Positions 32,976 through 46,300 of a DNA stretch of 64,000 nucleotides are shown in pieces. How positions within the stretch are numbered: position 1 is the stretch's first letter; every line of letters starts with the position of its first letter. The position numbers and the translations under genes are program-made. The stretch spans positions 4,965,859 to 5,029,858 of the forward strand of contig CM063287.1 of assembly GCA_032173965.1 (NCBI GenBank). Reading direction: 5' to 3'. Source of the DNA: Sitta carolinensis (lineage: Eukaryota > Chordata > Aves > Passeriformes > Sittidae). The notes under the pieces were generated by a model. The model was not told the origin of the DNA. It did not search any database and saw only the letters and a program-made list of their open reading frames with translations.

Positions 32976-35900
32976 CAGCATCAATTGCCAACACTTGATA
33001 AATCAAAACCTCTTTTCTCCTCCCCTCCACAGCTAGACCTGTGGATTTTGCTAACCCCTCTCACCAGAAAGCACATTTCATCCTTTAACCTTCATCTCTT
33101 CTTTTCCTTTGCACAAATTGCAGGAAGCTATTTTCAGGTTTGCTAAACCCAAGGATGTTTTGGCTGCCAAGCTGCATCAAGAGGAAGGAAAGAAAGTGCT
33201 TTCATTTGGTTTTATCACAGAATTGATAATAACATTATTGTACATGCAAAGAACTCCATGCTTGTTTATCTGCAATAACTAAATGACACATGCAAATATA
33301 TCTATGAAAGCCCCAAATATCTCAAGCTCTGATAGTTCAGTCAAGAATATTATATCCCCAAAATGCAAACAGAATTATTTACTCACATCAACTGTACTAA
33401 TGCCTTTTTTAATTTTCTGTTTTCTTATAACAAGCCTTGTTCATTCTTTGGTTTTTGGGGAAATAATCTGAGAAGGAAAGACTTCTTTCTAAATAATTTT
33501 CAGCCTTGATAGTGAAAAGCTTTATACCTAGAATTATTTACTATTTGTTGTGTTCAGAATCTTCTACGCAATTAAATTTTAAATCTAATTTAAACCCTAA
33601 AATATCCTATCATCATATCCGCTGCCAAAATAGAAGTTAGAACTAATTTGTCTGGTAACCAATTCATGGCCCAAAAGAATGGTTCCCTGTGGGGTATCTC
33701 AGAAATGCACTATCTTGTAGCCAAAGTTTTGGTTTGCTTTTCTTTCAAGTTCCTGATTTCATCCACAGTTCCTGTCCTGCCCCCTTGTCTGTTTTCATTT
33801 CCCATTTCCATTTGGCAATACCTCCCCCTCATGTAAGGTATTTGTGTGCTAACAACCCAGTTTAGAGCATTCTGGTAACAGATTATAATTTAGGACTTTA
33901 CCCTATAACAGATCAGGCCATTGTTCACATGCCAGAATAGATAACAACCTGTAAAATGTTGAGAACTCAATTGCATCTGGATTTCTCATGTGGATATTTC
34001 ATGCCTCCATTTATATTCTCATTACCTTTTCTGTTGTGAGCCCCTGCACCAGCCATCCTGGGGATGGATTTGGAAAAAATATACTCAGATAATTAGGAGA
34101 ACCCTGGAGCAGTGGGGCTATCTTAAAATAATCATTACAGAAAAGTACATTTGCAATTTTAAGTGCACGGAAATAAAATGTATTACCCAAATTTTAATCT
34201 TTTGCTGACCAATATTACCCATTCAGCCCTGTCCCAAACTCCACCACTTGTGCTTTTCAAGGACACCACCATACCCTAATGGGGGACAATGTTCTGTGCT
34301 GGGGCCGTGGCCCCACACACTCCCTGCTCTGCCCAGCAGGACATCCCCAGCCCCACAGCATCCTCCCTTTTGGGACACATTAGGAAAGGAGGGGGCAGGA
34401 GTGTCCCAGAACAGACAAGACAACACTGGGAAAAAAAGCCCTGCCCCAGAGTATGAAGAACACCCTCCCTGCTCCATGGTGAGAACACACAAAGAGGAGA
34501 TTATTCATTCCATCATACTGAAGCTGCCTCAGGAGGGCCACAGGTGCCTCCCCAGCCTCAGCACATGTGTGGCCTGTGCCCTTTGGATTTCTGAGACACC
34601 CACATAAGGCTGGAATTCATGATGCAGGCGCCCCAGGACACCCACGCTCCCTGGAATAACACCAGACTTTACCCATCATCTCTCCCTCGAGGTGTGATTC
34701 ATCCATGTGGGACGACTGCTTACCCTTGCCAGGAGAGATGACAAGTTCCTGAACAGTTTCTGAATGACTCAGTGCCTGGGGCAGGAGCCCTGGTCCTCCC
34801 TGGCAGCAGAGGAGGCACTGCAGCCTTCACAAGGAGTTGGGGATGAAGAGCAGCTTCTCTCCAAGTTTGGCAGTTTCTCTCCAAGCAAGAGAGCCCAGCT
34901 GATGGTGATCTCAGCTGGACTCAAGAGTGCATTAAATTAGAGGAGCCTCCCCCTGGACAAAGGCAATGGCCTGGTTCCTCCAGCACTTTCAAAGAGGGAT
35001 GAACCCCCTCTCCAGCCAGGCTGCATAAATCACTGCCTGTGCCTGATCCTTTTTTCCATCTCTAAAGGAAGCCAATAGAACAACCTTGGTACTAGAGGCT
35101 TGGTTTTAGTTAGCTACTGTAAGGTGAGCCAAATCTGGGACAGACTGTGCAAATGGCAATGCAATTAATTATTCATGCACCAGGAAGGTGATGCCAGGGT
35201 TGCAAAGCATGAAGTTTACATAGCACAGAGCTGGACTGCTTCCAGGACAGTATTTTATCTCATTTTGCTCTGGCTGCCAGTGTTATTCTTCAGCCTTTCA
35301 CCCACATCCTTCCTAGTACAACCACCTAACTGGATGATTGGCAGAGAATGGCTCCACAGGACATGATGAGAAGGTATCAGCTTTGCTGCCAAAAAGGATG
35401 CCCCCTCCTTCCCAGTCTCTCCTCCTGCCTGCTTGCTGCTGCCTTCTCTTGGCTCTCAGAGCAAATCCCTGCCTGATTGCACTAACGTGATGGAAAACAG
35501 CAATCAGGCAAAAGAGGGAAAAAAAATGCAAATAACTTTATGGCATGTCATTGAACTGTCTCATGGCAGGATGAAGGGGGCCTAGGGCCAGGGGACAATA
35601 GCCAGGGGGAAGAGGGAGGCACAAGGCAGGACACAAATCCTCTCTCTCCCTGGAACAAGCCTTCAGGTGAGCTCTGCTGCCTTTGCTGTCACCAGCCCAA
35701 ACTGCCCAACCAGCTGGCCTCTAATCAGTAGCCTGGCTGATCACTTTGTCGTTAATAGGTCTGGCAGGGAAGAAAGCCAAGAGCAGCAATGTCCCAGCTG
35801 TGCCAGGCCAGGAGTCTGTCACTGGGGGACCTCAGGCTCACAGCCCTGTTCCTGCCATGCAAACAAGCTCCTAAAACATTCCCAGCCAGCACTCACTATC

Positions 35901-38000
35901 AATCCACTCACAGCTCTTTCTGCACAGAAATGTGTCATTAAACCCTCAGACAAAAATGATTCAAGCCTTGACTCAAGGTGATGTGAAATTTTAACTGAGT
36001 TCAGTCCCTTTGGGTACTACAGCATCAGCTTAGTGAAAAACATATCTTTTCTCTTCAGAGGACTGTTGTGAACAACTCTATGTTCATGTTTCTTTCAGTG
36101 TGAGATTGGGCTTTCTTCAGGAAACATGGATATGGGACTGATCTGATATAACCCAAAATTTTGCTGTAGATTTCTCATGTAATTGTTTTCCTTTCCTTAA
36201 CTTTCTGTTCTTTCCTCCCCTGCAATATTTGTGAACACTTTTGTTTTATCTCACTCAATTAATGAACCCTTTTACTTTTTGTGTTCTTTTTATTTCTCCC
36301 CGGGGAACATCAGGGGGTTTGTAGCTATATGCTGCAAAATTATTTGTTAACGACAAGCTATCCTTCACCAATTACTTTGCTGGGATTTTACTACTTTGTC
36401 ATGATTTTATCTCCAACAATCTGCTGCAGTTTTTGGCTGGAAAGAGAAGAAACAAAACTCTGGCTATGCCCTGGAACTCCAACTACAGAAATGCAGCACT
36501 ATTCCCAACCAACACACTGCCTTTTCTTCCCACAGCATTTTACCTCCAGTTACTACTCGAGGAGAGCATTAGCAGGCAAATTTCAGCCCTGGAGACTGAG
36601 ATATGCTATTTTAGGTTGCATTGTTTTGAGTAACACTTGCCAAGGGCACTGAAGAGCATGTCAACCTCATCATGAAAGATAGGTCATTGATATAACTCAT
36701 AACAAATAATTCAGTGAAGAGAGCATAGCATTCAGAAGAGCAGTATTTATCACTGCACAAAATCACACCATTATTTAGTACAATGACAACATGAATTTTG
36801 GAAGGCCACTGAGAACATCCCGTCCTGGTGTTTCTATCACTCACTCACTCAATCATTTCTTCCTGCTATCCCCATTCTCCCTCATGCAAGGGTACCTTGC
36901 CACTTCTGAAGGGTCAGGAAGAAACTTTACCACAGCATTTTTGGCAGAATTTTCAGGTTCCCCCACTTCAGCACCATGGACTGCATATGTCAGAAGTTAG
37001 CTGGGAGCTTCTGCTGGGATGTACTCAGAGGAAAAGCCGGTACTGATCAGTCATCCTTCTGGGGTTGTTTGCCTCTCCTTCCAGTTTCTCTTTGAATGAG
37101 TCTTGATGATCCTTAACTCCTTTCAGCCTTACTTTGTCATTTTTACCAAGCTTTTTTACAAAAATAATGTTCAAATTCAGAAGAGCAACTACCTACATCA
37201 ACACACTTTGGGCAAAGTGTTCTGGTAAAGCACCATGCACCGCTTTACACCAGCTGAATATGTACCCTGTCTTTTTAAAGGATAAAAACTGAAATAAAAA
37301 CACAGAGGATAGTTTCATGAGGATAATTAAAATAGAAATACAACATACAGGAGAAATGCTCAAGATACTAAACTCTGCATGACGCATCAAAATGCATCAA
37401 CTTGGGAAGTTTAAGGGTTTTCCCTACATTATTTCCTGCTCTGCAAAAATGCAATATTCTGTTATGAAACAACATACAGTTGAATACACCCAAATTTAAA
37501 AGCAATTTGCCCTGAGGGGCATAGCTTGTGCTTTTCAAACAGCCTGCTATTTCTGGGTACCCCTCAGAAGCAAGTGAACAGAAGCCAGGTGCAGTGCAGG
37601 ACAATTCATACTTGAGCACACACAATAAATCCCTGCTCAGCAGAGCCTCCCAGGCTGTGTTCAGGGTAGCCATGACAGTGAGGGACCCCCAGAAGGTGGC
37701 TGTGATGCTGTCGTGGCATCAGGTAGAGGATAAGGGGGATGAGAAGGCAATCTTTTGTCCACAATTCAGACAGAGTATATACCTGAAAGCTGCAGCCCGA
37801 TGACATGGCACTCACTGTCTTTTTTTACACAAGTACTTCTTACATTTCTCAGATGAAGCTGCTCATGCTTCTGACCCAGAGAAGAAACAAATATTGTCAA
37901 TGAAGATTTTGTTCCTGTTTTCAAAGGTCTGCAAGCAAACCCTTTCTGCAGCACTTGAGATACCATTTAAGTTTCTCTGAAAAACTTGTCCTAGCTGGGA
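32976..38000. other. Unique noncoding stretch
   Basis: No gene or clear transposon. The 34223-34607 part is GC-rich with overlapping ORFs to 119 codons, none with a motif. A CTCA/ACTC mini-run lies near 36838-36850. AT-rich elsewhere. Confidence 0.5.
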
Positions 38001-41000
38001 CAGGAACAATGTAGAGAAACCAGTTCTGCTGAAAGCTCTGGGGTTAATTGAAAATGTTGGTTGTCCAACAGTCACTGAGCCACAGATGTCAAGGCCCAGA
38101 TCTGCAGCCTTCTGAGGGAAAAGGGGCTTTTATGAAAGAGTTTAATATCAAAATCTGTAATTACATGCTTATATAGAATCAAATTACTGAAGGCTCAGCC
38201 TCATTTTGAAGAGTGGAGGCTTCTCATTGAAAGAGATAGCCATCTGTTTCCCACACTTTTGATGTTGAAAACCATTCCAGAAAAATTCCAGGCAAAACTG
38301 AAAGTACAGCACTATGAAATTGCCCTTAAAGAAGAATTTATACAGCTGCATATTTATTCTGACCATTTTACTTCCTGAAATTCACACTTGTTCCTTGTCA
38401 TATGAGATTTTCAGAATGTTCCCTGCAGATTTCACCAGTCTGGAAGCCTCATTTGGCTGTTGGGAGTTCTGAAAATCAAGAGGCAGCGATGAACGAATTC
38501 CCTTTATGGTGTCTTGCTTAATTGTATTCTGCAGGTGCCCCTAAATTAAATAAAGCAAGGAGGCCAAAACAAATGTGAACAAGTGAACAAAGAGGTCTAC
38601 AAGTTCTGCAGGATTTTGAAAACTCCTTTTAAAGCAGAGTTTTTCCATTTAGTGCCAAGCCAGAGTTATGGCTCTTTGCACCTTTTTGTCACCTTCAAAT
38701 GTGTGTGAGCTGTGTAAGAGGGGGCTGGGTTGCTCAGTACTGCCAAGAGCCCAAGTGCAGCACTGGGAGGCCCCTGAAGAGGCAGTTCAGCTCCCCCAGC
38801 AGTGCTCAGAACACCAGCAGCAGGGCTCTTTCTATATGGCTGTAATCCATACCATCATGAGCTTGGGTGTGAGCCAGCACAACTGCCACAACCCCTTAGG
38901 AACTCAATGGCCAGGCAGGGCTGGGAGAGGAGCCGAAACAGATAGAGAGCTGACTCAGTCCCCTCCAGCCACAAGGACACGGGCTGGCACAGAGGTGACA
39001 CAGACAGTCAGAGCTGGCTTTGTGCCAGGTAGCTCCATGCAGGATGGTCTCATAACCCTCCGGAGCAAGGAGCTCCCAGAGTGCTGCTGAGGAAATGGCA
39101 GGAGAGGTGTAGGACTCAGCTTTAGGCAGTGGGTGAAGGAGAAGGTTACTCAATCCCACAGCCATTCCCATTTGCTGCCAGGCCCCTCCACAGGCTGAAT
39201 ACCTCAGCCATGCTGGCTGCTCAAACTACAATATCTGGTTTATGCACTAATAGCAAAGCAGACAGGGAACAAGAGAGGTGCTACAAAAACAGAAGAGGGA
39301 ATCAATTCAAATTTGTTTTCTCTCCAAACTGAAGCAGGGACCTGAAAAAATGTTATCAGTCCCCTAGCTTCAGATATTTAGGGTTAGTTGTCTCATAAAA
39401 ACATCTCTTACCAAACTCAAAAACTGCTGAAGAACTCAGAGAGAGATGGTCAATGTACAGCCCAATGGCTTAGGCGTTCCTCAAAGAAAAAAGGGGCACA
39501 TTCACACAGAGGGAAAGGCTTAAACTAAGACATGTTTATGTAAATGCATCCCCAAATAGCAAAGTTTCTCATGGGATAGATCCCTCCTTCCTATTCCCTG
39601 GCTGAGTGTCTGACCACAAAACCCAGCCGCAGTGTTTGTAGATGAGGCTAGATGACCACATCTTGCTGCCTACAGAAATGTTCCCCTACAAAGGTGGAAA
39701 TCCCTGACTTCAAGCCTTTCCCATCTGGTCTTCAGCTGCAGTCCTACACATATGAGCTCTGGGCAGCCTTAAAAGAGATGTAGCTCTGCTTCTGCCAAAC
39801 AGGAAAATCTTCCCTTCACTGCTCACCCACTTGTCAGTGACAGCTAAGCACTTTTAAAGACATAAGTTGTACCCTTTGTGACAAATATCAGGACATTTAA
39901 ATACATGGATAGAATCCAGAAGAAAGAACTGATTAGAGATAAGACACTGAAATGAACCATTTCCTTTCACAGGTTACTTTTTTCTTGCCTGAAATGATTC
40001 CATATAGGCAAACACACTCTTCAGAAGTAGATCCATCCCACTGGCTCAGGACCTGCATACAAACTGTGGAACATGCATGACTGCTTTTTAAAACTACTCT
40101 CCATAAAAATAACCTCTGCATGCTTACCTATTTCCGTTTGTTCCCTGGGTAGGCTGATATCTCTTACTGAGTGTTAACATCCATAATGCTGATAATGAGT
40201 TTGTCTAAATATATGATAATAGCTGTAGAAGTACCAGCAGTGCCATCAGTAGCAATTCATTGTTTGTAAGAAAATTTAAGGCAACTCTAGCATGTCCCTG
40301 CTTGGAAAGAATGTGGCAATCAGCAGTTTTTACTTAGATCAGTGTAGAAATAGATATTGAAACATGCTGTCATGTTGCTTTGCTTTGCTTTGCTGGCTCA
40401 AACAAAACTGTATTTAATTTCTCTTAAAAGTCAACTGTCGAGGATCATAAATTCTTTCCAAATGTAGGATTTTTGCTTTGCTTTCTTAAATAGTAATTTC
40501 TGTTCATTTCTACCTTATCCATCATGAATCTTGATTTTCTTGTGTTGGCACAAGCCCCAGTCAAAAATGTGACATTCCTGTATTCTATGAGAATAAAAAG
40601 GAACAGCCCCTGACTCCCAGGAGTTTGTCAAGGAAATGCATTTATGCCCTTTTATTCAGAAATATCAGAACTATTATCTGGTCACTGCCTCAGGCCCCAG
40701 AGCCAGCAACAAGTGACTCAGGACTGGCTTTAGCTCAACCAGCAGATTCACAGCTGGGAAAATGGGTTTCACACACAGACTAATCAAATTTCCATGAAAG
40801 TCAGTCTCTAACCATGAATCAGGAGCTGGCACCTTGCTCTGGATCCAGATTTTGTGAAGGATAAATACCAGGTTCTCTAACTTGAAAAGTTCATATATTT
40901 AAAGCCTCATGAGAAGAGATGCTGAAAACCAAAATTTGTATACTGCAGGAAATTAAATGATGAACGTTTGCTTTGTCTTGGTTAAAAGAACAATTCAGAT

Positions 41001-44000
41001 TTTCATTAAATGAAATTGTAAAAAAATTTGTAGGTAATTATTTTGACAATCATCACAGCTAAAGAAAAAGATAAAATTAATTTTTTTAGTCTCAAAATGC
41101 CCTAATAATAGACCACAAAAAGCAACCAGATTCTACAGGCTTTCTCAATTTTGCTGTCTCTTTTTCCACATGAAGAAAGGAGAGCATACACTTCCAAACT
41201 TTACCATTATGGTCAAGCTATTCCTTGTTTACCCTGAATTATAAATAGCTTGTGCTTATAAATCCAAACACATCAATTTTGTCTTAGTTGGTTACAATGA
41301 ATCAAGCTCAATCAGTTCTCTCTCCTACTGAACTTCAATGTATTGATCAGTCTATTTCATTATAAGCAAAAGTACCACAAATTTGGTAAAAGTTGGTACA
41401 GGTGTTATTAATAATAATTCATTCTATTGTTTCCACAATTATATTTCAAACAACTTTCCCATTGCTGTTTCTTCATGAGAAAAGCAGGCGAGTTGTTCTA
41501 TTAACTGAAATCTCCATCTCTAGCTCATGCTTAGCCTGGAACTCTGCATTATTTATTGGACATTTAGCTCAAGTAATTGAGTGCAAAAAGTGCTTTACAG
41601 AACCTTATTGCCACATGTGAAAGATAACAGTGAAATCCCCATTGCTTTCTAGTGGAATTAACCACTATTCAAATAATTTATGTCAAAAGGTACCATTTGT
41701 AATATACAGTAAAATGTAATATACACAAATTTAGTCAGCAGCCTGCAGATAAAAAAATGCTGTAAACTGAAATCCAATCACTGCAGAAATTGGCAATTAA
41801 TTTCAGAAAAATCTCACTCAGGAAGCAGTATTTTGGAATGTTGCCTTATTGCCAAGGAATCACTACCACCTGCCTTTGCCTTTGGTTGTTGGAGTTCAGT
41901 CTACTCTGAAAGCAGGTATATTCATGTGACACCAGCTATGGCTGCTACTCTTTCCTCACCTCCCTGCCTGCCTTCAGTGCAGACTCCCCTCAAAGTACAG
42001 AGGCCTAGGAAAAGCCTTCTGGATAAAACACATCACTTGACACTACATAGGTGGGAATTGTAAATGCTGGTCTTGGAGATGAAAAAAATCTTTGAAGAAA
42101 ACAGAACTATTGGAGCAACCAAGCCTTGGGATCTCAATGTGTGTTTAAGATCAGCTAATCGCAGTAAGTAGTGTCAGCTGCATGGAAAAGAAATGGAAAA
42201 GTACCTTTTCCAGCTCCCATAATAGAAGCCTTAAGGATTCTGTTATTATATCTTACGTTTGATTCACAAACAATCTACCTTGGGGGCATATGGTGAAGAA
42301 TGGGAAAAGGAAGGGAGAAAGCAGCAGAACCAGCTGAGAGCATGCACAGATGGCAGCTCTACTGGACTTCCTCAGACCACAGGCAAAGGCATAAATTCCT
42401 CAATTATGGAAAATATCCCTATATATGCAAGATTGAGGCACTGAGAGATGGAAGTGAGCAGCAAGCATAACTCTGAAAAAGTGGAGATCAGCTCTGGGAG
42501 AACACCCATATGAAGGAAACCTTCCTGCCCCAGAGGAATCTCAAGGACAGCAGAAGGGACTTATCCCAGAGCCATTTACCAGCCAGGCTGCTATTACATG
42601 CACTTAAAGGAGGCAGTGGAATTCGAGAAGTTAGGGATGAATGATCAAAGAGGCAAAATGCAGATCTCAAGATCCAAAAGGATCATTAATGTAGCTTTTG
42701 GAAGTAGGGCTTTGTGTGTCCTGCAGGTAATCATAGGATAGACATAGGACAGGCTGGCAACAGCCTCAGCCTCCTCCTAATCCTGAAGGAGAAGCAGCTC
42801 TGGGAGTCTACAGTTCTGCCAGCTGAGTCTGGAGAAGGCAAGGAGAAAAGGCAGCACCCAGTCATGAAGTTGGAAATTCCTGCTTGTCCCTCTTCCATGC
42901 CCTGCAGAGGCTGGAGCCCAGCTGGTTGAGGGCTGTGAAAACACCTTCAGAGTTTGTGTGTCTTCAGAGTTTGCTGAAGGAGCAAAGCAGGACTGCAGGG
43001 AACAGGATGCGGGGAAGGAAAAAAGTACAGAAGAGGAGGGAAAAGAAAGTGATCCAGAATGGTATTTTCATTTTTTTTTTGAAAATTCTAAAATAAAAAT
43101 TTTAAGGTGCCAAACACTCTACATTTCTTCTATTTTTTGCAATATACCAAGAGACAGTGCACTGGCCTGGTTCAGCTGATTCATACTTACATTTTCTTGC
43201 CTTATCAGAATTTTGAAATTTTTAATCCCTACTCTATAAGATAGAAATACAGGATAGAAAACATGCTCTAATTTAGGCATATGACATTTTATCCATTGGA
43301 CTGATCATAGGCTCCAAGTCTAATATTCCAGTCACTTTTTTCTCCATGGTATAATTTTCCCAGTGCAACTTATTATTATCACTGACTCATTATAATGGAG
43401 CAGCTAGATGGTAGAGTCTGTCTAATTCCCTTTTGTACCTTGTTGAGAAAATGGTATTTTCTTTCCTTGAGACCTGACTTTTCCTTCTCTCACACCCACA
43501 CATAGACACAGGCAGGTTGGTCTGCAATGAAAGTGTTCAGTCTCTGTTCTGCAAACGGACTATAAATCCACAGTCCAAGCCCACACAGAGCAACATGATA
43601 TATCCTTCAGTTCCTAATTGGGCCACACTCCCAGCTTTTGAAGCCAACAGGAACTTTTCCAGATGAAGCCAGATCTTTGCCCAAGTGCTTATTGATAATT
43701 CAGGGAAGCCATCATGTTACTGGAACTCACTGCTCTGCTGTGACAGTGAGTCTGGGGCTGAGGGTCCATGTAAAATAGTCACACTGGCTGGCTGTCACGC
43801 TGATTTCCTTGCTGGTAATTCATTGCTATCATCTGTTTCCTGGACTCATTTGCAGACACCAGCTGTCAATGCAAGTTTTACATTTAGCCATAGGAAACAA
43901 ATGCATCTGGACAACAGATTTCTTACAGCTTTATCTGGCATCCATCATAACACTTTTAAGGGATGAAAAATTACATCCAATTAGCCTCTCAGTATGCAAT

Positions 44001-45140
44001 TCTTTCAGACATTTCACCTTGCAGGAATTTCCATCTTTTTCCCCATTTTCTTTCACGCAATCAGGGAGATTCTCTACCCTTATAACCCTGTTTACCAGCA
44101 TTTCACCTTAGGCTGACAATTTTCAAATCAAATTCACAAGGCAAGGACTCACACCAGAACCAAATGACATACAGTTATCTCAGAGCTGTTTATAGCTTTC
44201 CAAAATATCCAATTACCTTTCCTGTGTAACAATCCTCAAAGGTGCACTAGAGCTGCCAGGAAACAATTGCTCAGGAGTCACTGATGTTTATGTGTCTGCA
44301 CCAGCTCACACATATGGATGGGGTTCCCAAGTGCTTGTTTGAGCAGGAGGATGTCACAAAGAAATGTGCAGCCCTTGAGGCCACAGGCATCTCAGAAGTG
44401 TCCTGTTCTCAAGTGCTAAAGAGACCTCATGCAGAAAAAGTTCGTGTTGCACTGATGTGCCCCCAGATGTTCTCAAAGTCAAGCTGATCCTACCTTCCAG
44501 GCGCCAGCACGGCTTAACACCTTCATCTTGAACATAAAAATGAGCAAAAGCACCCCAAATCATAGCCAGCAGGACCTGCTGATCACAGTGCAGCACCAGA
44601 ACTCTGCAGTGCTGAGACAGTGCTCATCAACCTGTCCTTGGAAACTATTCCAACATAAAAGTAAAGATTTCATAGGAATCAGAGACCAGAGAACTTCTAT
44701 AAAACCAAACAGTGCTTGCTGCAGTTATTCTTGTACATCCACATTTTCTGAAGGATGAGAAGCCACCATCAGGAACAGGGATTCATCCTTCCAGCTGGAT
44801 TTTCTGACACATTCTAGATGCAATTACAGCACTGATGATCCGGATGATGATGTGGGTACATTGAAAGAGTGTCTTGGCTTTTTAAACCAGGCAAAGCTAT
44901 AACTTCTCTTTCTCCAACTCTGTTCCAATATGTCTGACAATGTTAGGCCAATGTCCCAAATCCTAAGATTTCCCTCAGACACACATCTATCTACCAACAC
45001 ACTCACTGCTGATCATTAGGAATGTCCCTCACAGAGCTCAAACACTGCAAAGCTTATTGCTGATGTCCTGGACTTGACCTGTCCAAGCTGCCACCTGGAC
45101 TTGTTCTCTGAGAGAAAATGATCCTTTCCTACATGATATT
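38001..45140. other. Unique noncoding stretch
   Basis: No recognisable gene, RNA or mobile element. A three-copy GCTTT pentanucleotide run lies near 40378-40395. The longest ORF is 140 codons (38668-39090), overlapped in antisense and without motifs. Confidence 0.5.
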
Positions 45141-46300
45141 AAATTAGGGGGTTTGGCTTCTCTCATTAGGTTTTAAATTAAGTTTTAAGCAGTGTAGCAC
45201 CTCCCCGTCTCCACCCGTTTTGCAATCAGAGCACATACAAACAAAAGCAAGAGCTTTTTGCATCTGAATCATTTTAATCTCCTGGCGAAGAAGCTTTCAC
45301 TCTCCAGGTCCAAACTGTGTATTTTTCTGCCTTGGTTTACAATGGCATCCTTTTGGCCCTTCTGTTAAAATTAGAGCGGTCCCAAAAGATTCCAAATTCT
45401 TACCAATGTAGAGTTCTGGGTTAATGAAGTACATGACGCATCTGGAAATAAGTAACCTACATAAGGAAAATGTCCTCCTTCTACTAAATTTCTAAATAAA
45501 AAGTCTTCCTATTATCCTAGGGTTAATTTCAGACAGCTGTTGTGTAAGTACAGAAAGGAAAGAAAAGTACAAGCATACATAGTTTTTTTTTAAAAAAAAA
45601 GGAAAATGGAAAAGGATGGGGTTCAAGACTGGATTGTGAAGAAGAGAACTTCCAGGGAATAGGAGAGAGACCCAGCCCAGTTCTGTTGATTGTCACATCC
45701 TTGAGGAGCGCCTTTGGCCCTGTTTCTCAGCTGAAATCCAGTCCTTTCTGCTGACCTGAGCAATGAGCTGAATGAAATATGAGCTGCTCTCTCTCAACAG
45801 GAAAGCTAAAGGCAATGATGCAGGCTCAGATTTTGGCTTTACGGATATTTAAAGTATTCAAATAAAAGATTAAAAATAAAAGGGATTGATTGTAAGATAT
45901 ATCTGGTATTATGCAAGGGCTTTGGCACCTCAGTGATCTTTTTACTGCCTTCTATCAGAGAACACACGCGGGGCATTTTCAATTACTTTAATTACATGTC
46001 AGGGTTATTGATGCACTGAACCCTGCCAGACATTCCATAATGTTATCTTTAATCGTTACTGTGTTTTCTTGTCTGCGCTCCAAGGAAAACCATTTTCAGT
46101 TATTTTACTGGATAAAAAGAGAATGAAATATTGCTTTTTGATTGAATTTTAAAAGTTAAAAAGCTAAACTTTCTCATTCGTCATAATAAAATAATTATCA
46201 CACTGGCATTATTTACCTTCATAAAACTTTCATAAAATCTTTATGGCATAACAGTAGGACTAACGTTCCTGGAGTTTCTTTAATTCAAGGAGACCTTGAA
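45141..46300. other. AT-rich unique stretch, possible conserved element
   Basis: It lacks ORFs over 60 codons and lacks repeats apart from a T9A9 palindrome (45583-45600). It contains homeodomain-type words such as CAATTACTTTAATTACATG (about 45978-45997) and CATAATAAAATAATTATC near 46182. Such texture is common in conserved regulatory elements, but one sequence cannot show conservation. Confidence 0.2.

Noticed and set aside
36792..36850. Possible degenerate CR1 3' end (TTTTGGAAGGCCACTGAG)
   Set aside because: Only a loose likeness to the CR1 'ttggaagggacc' block, too short and diverged to support.
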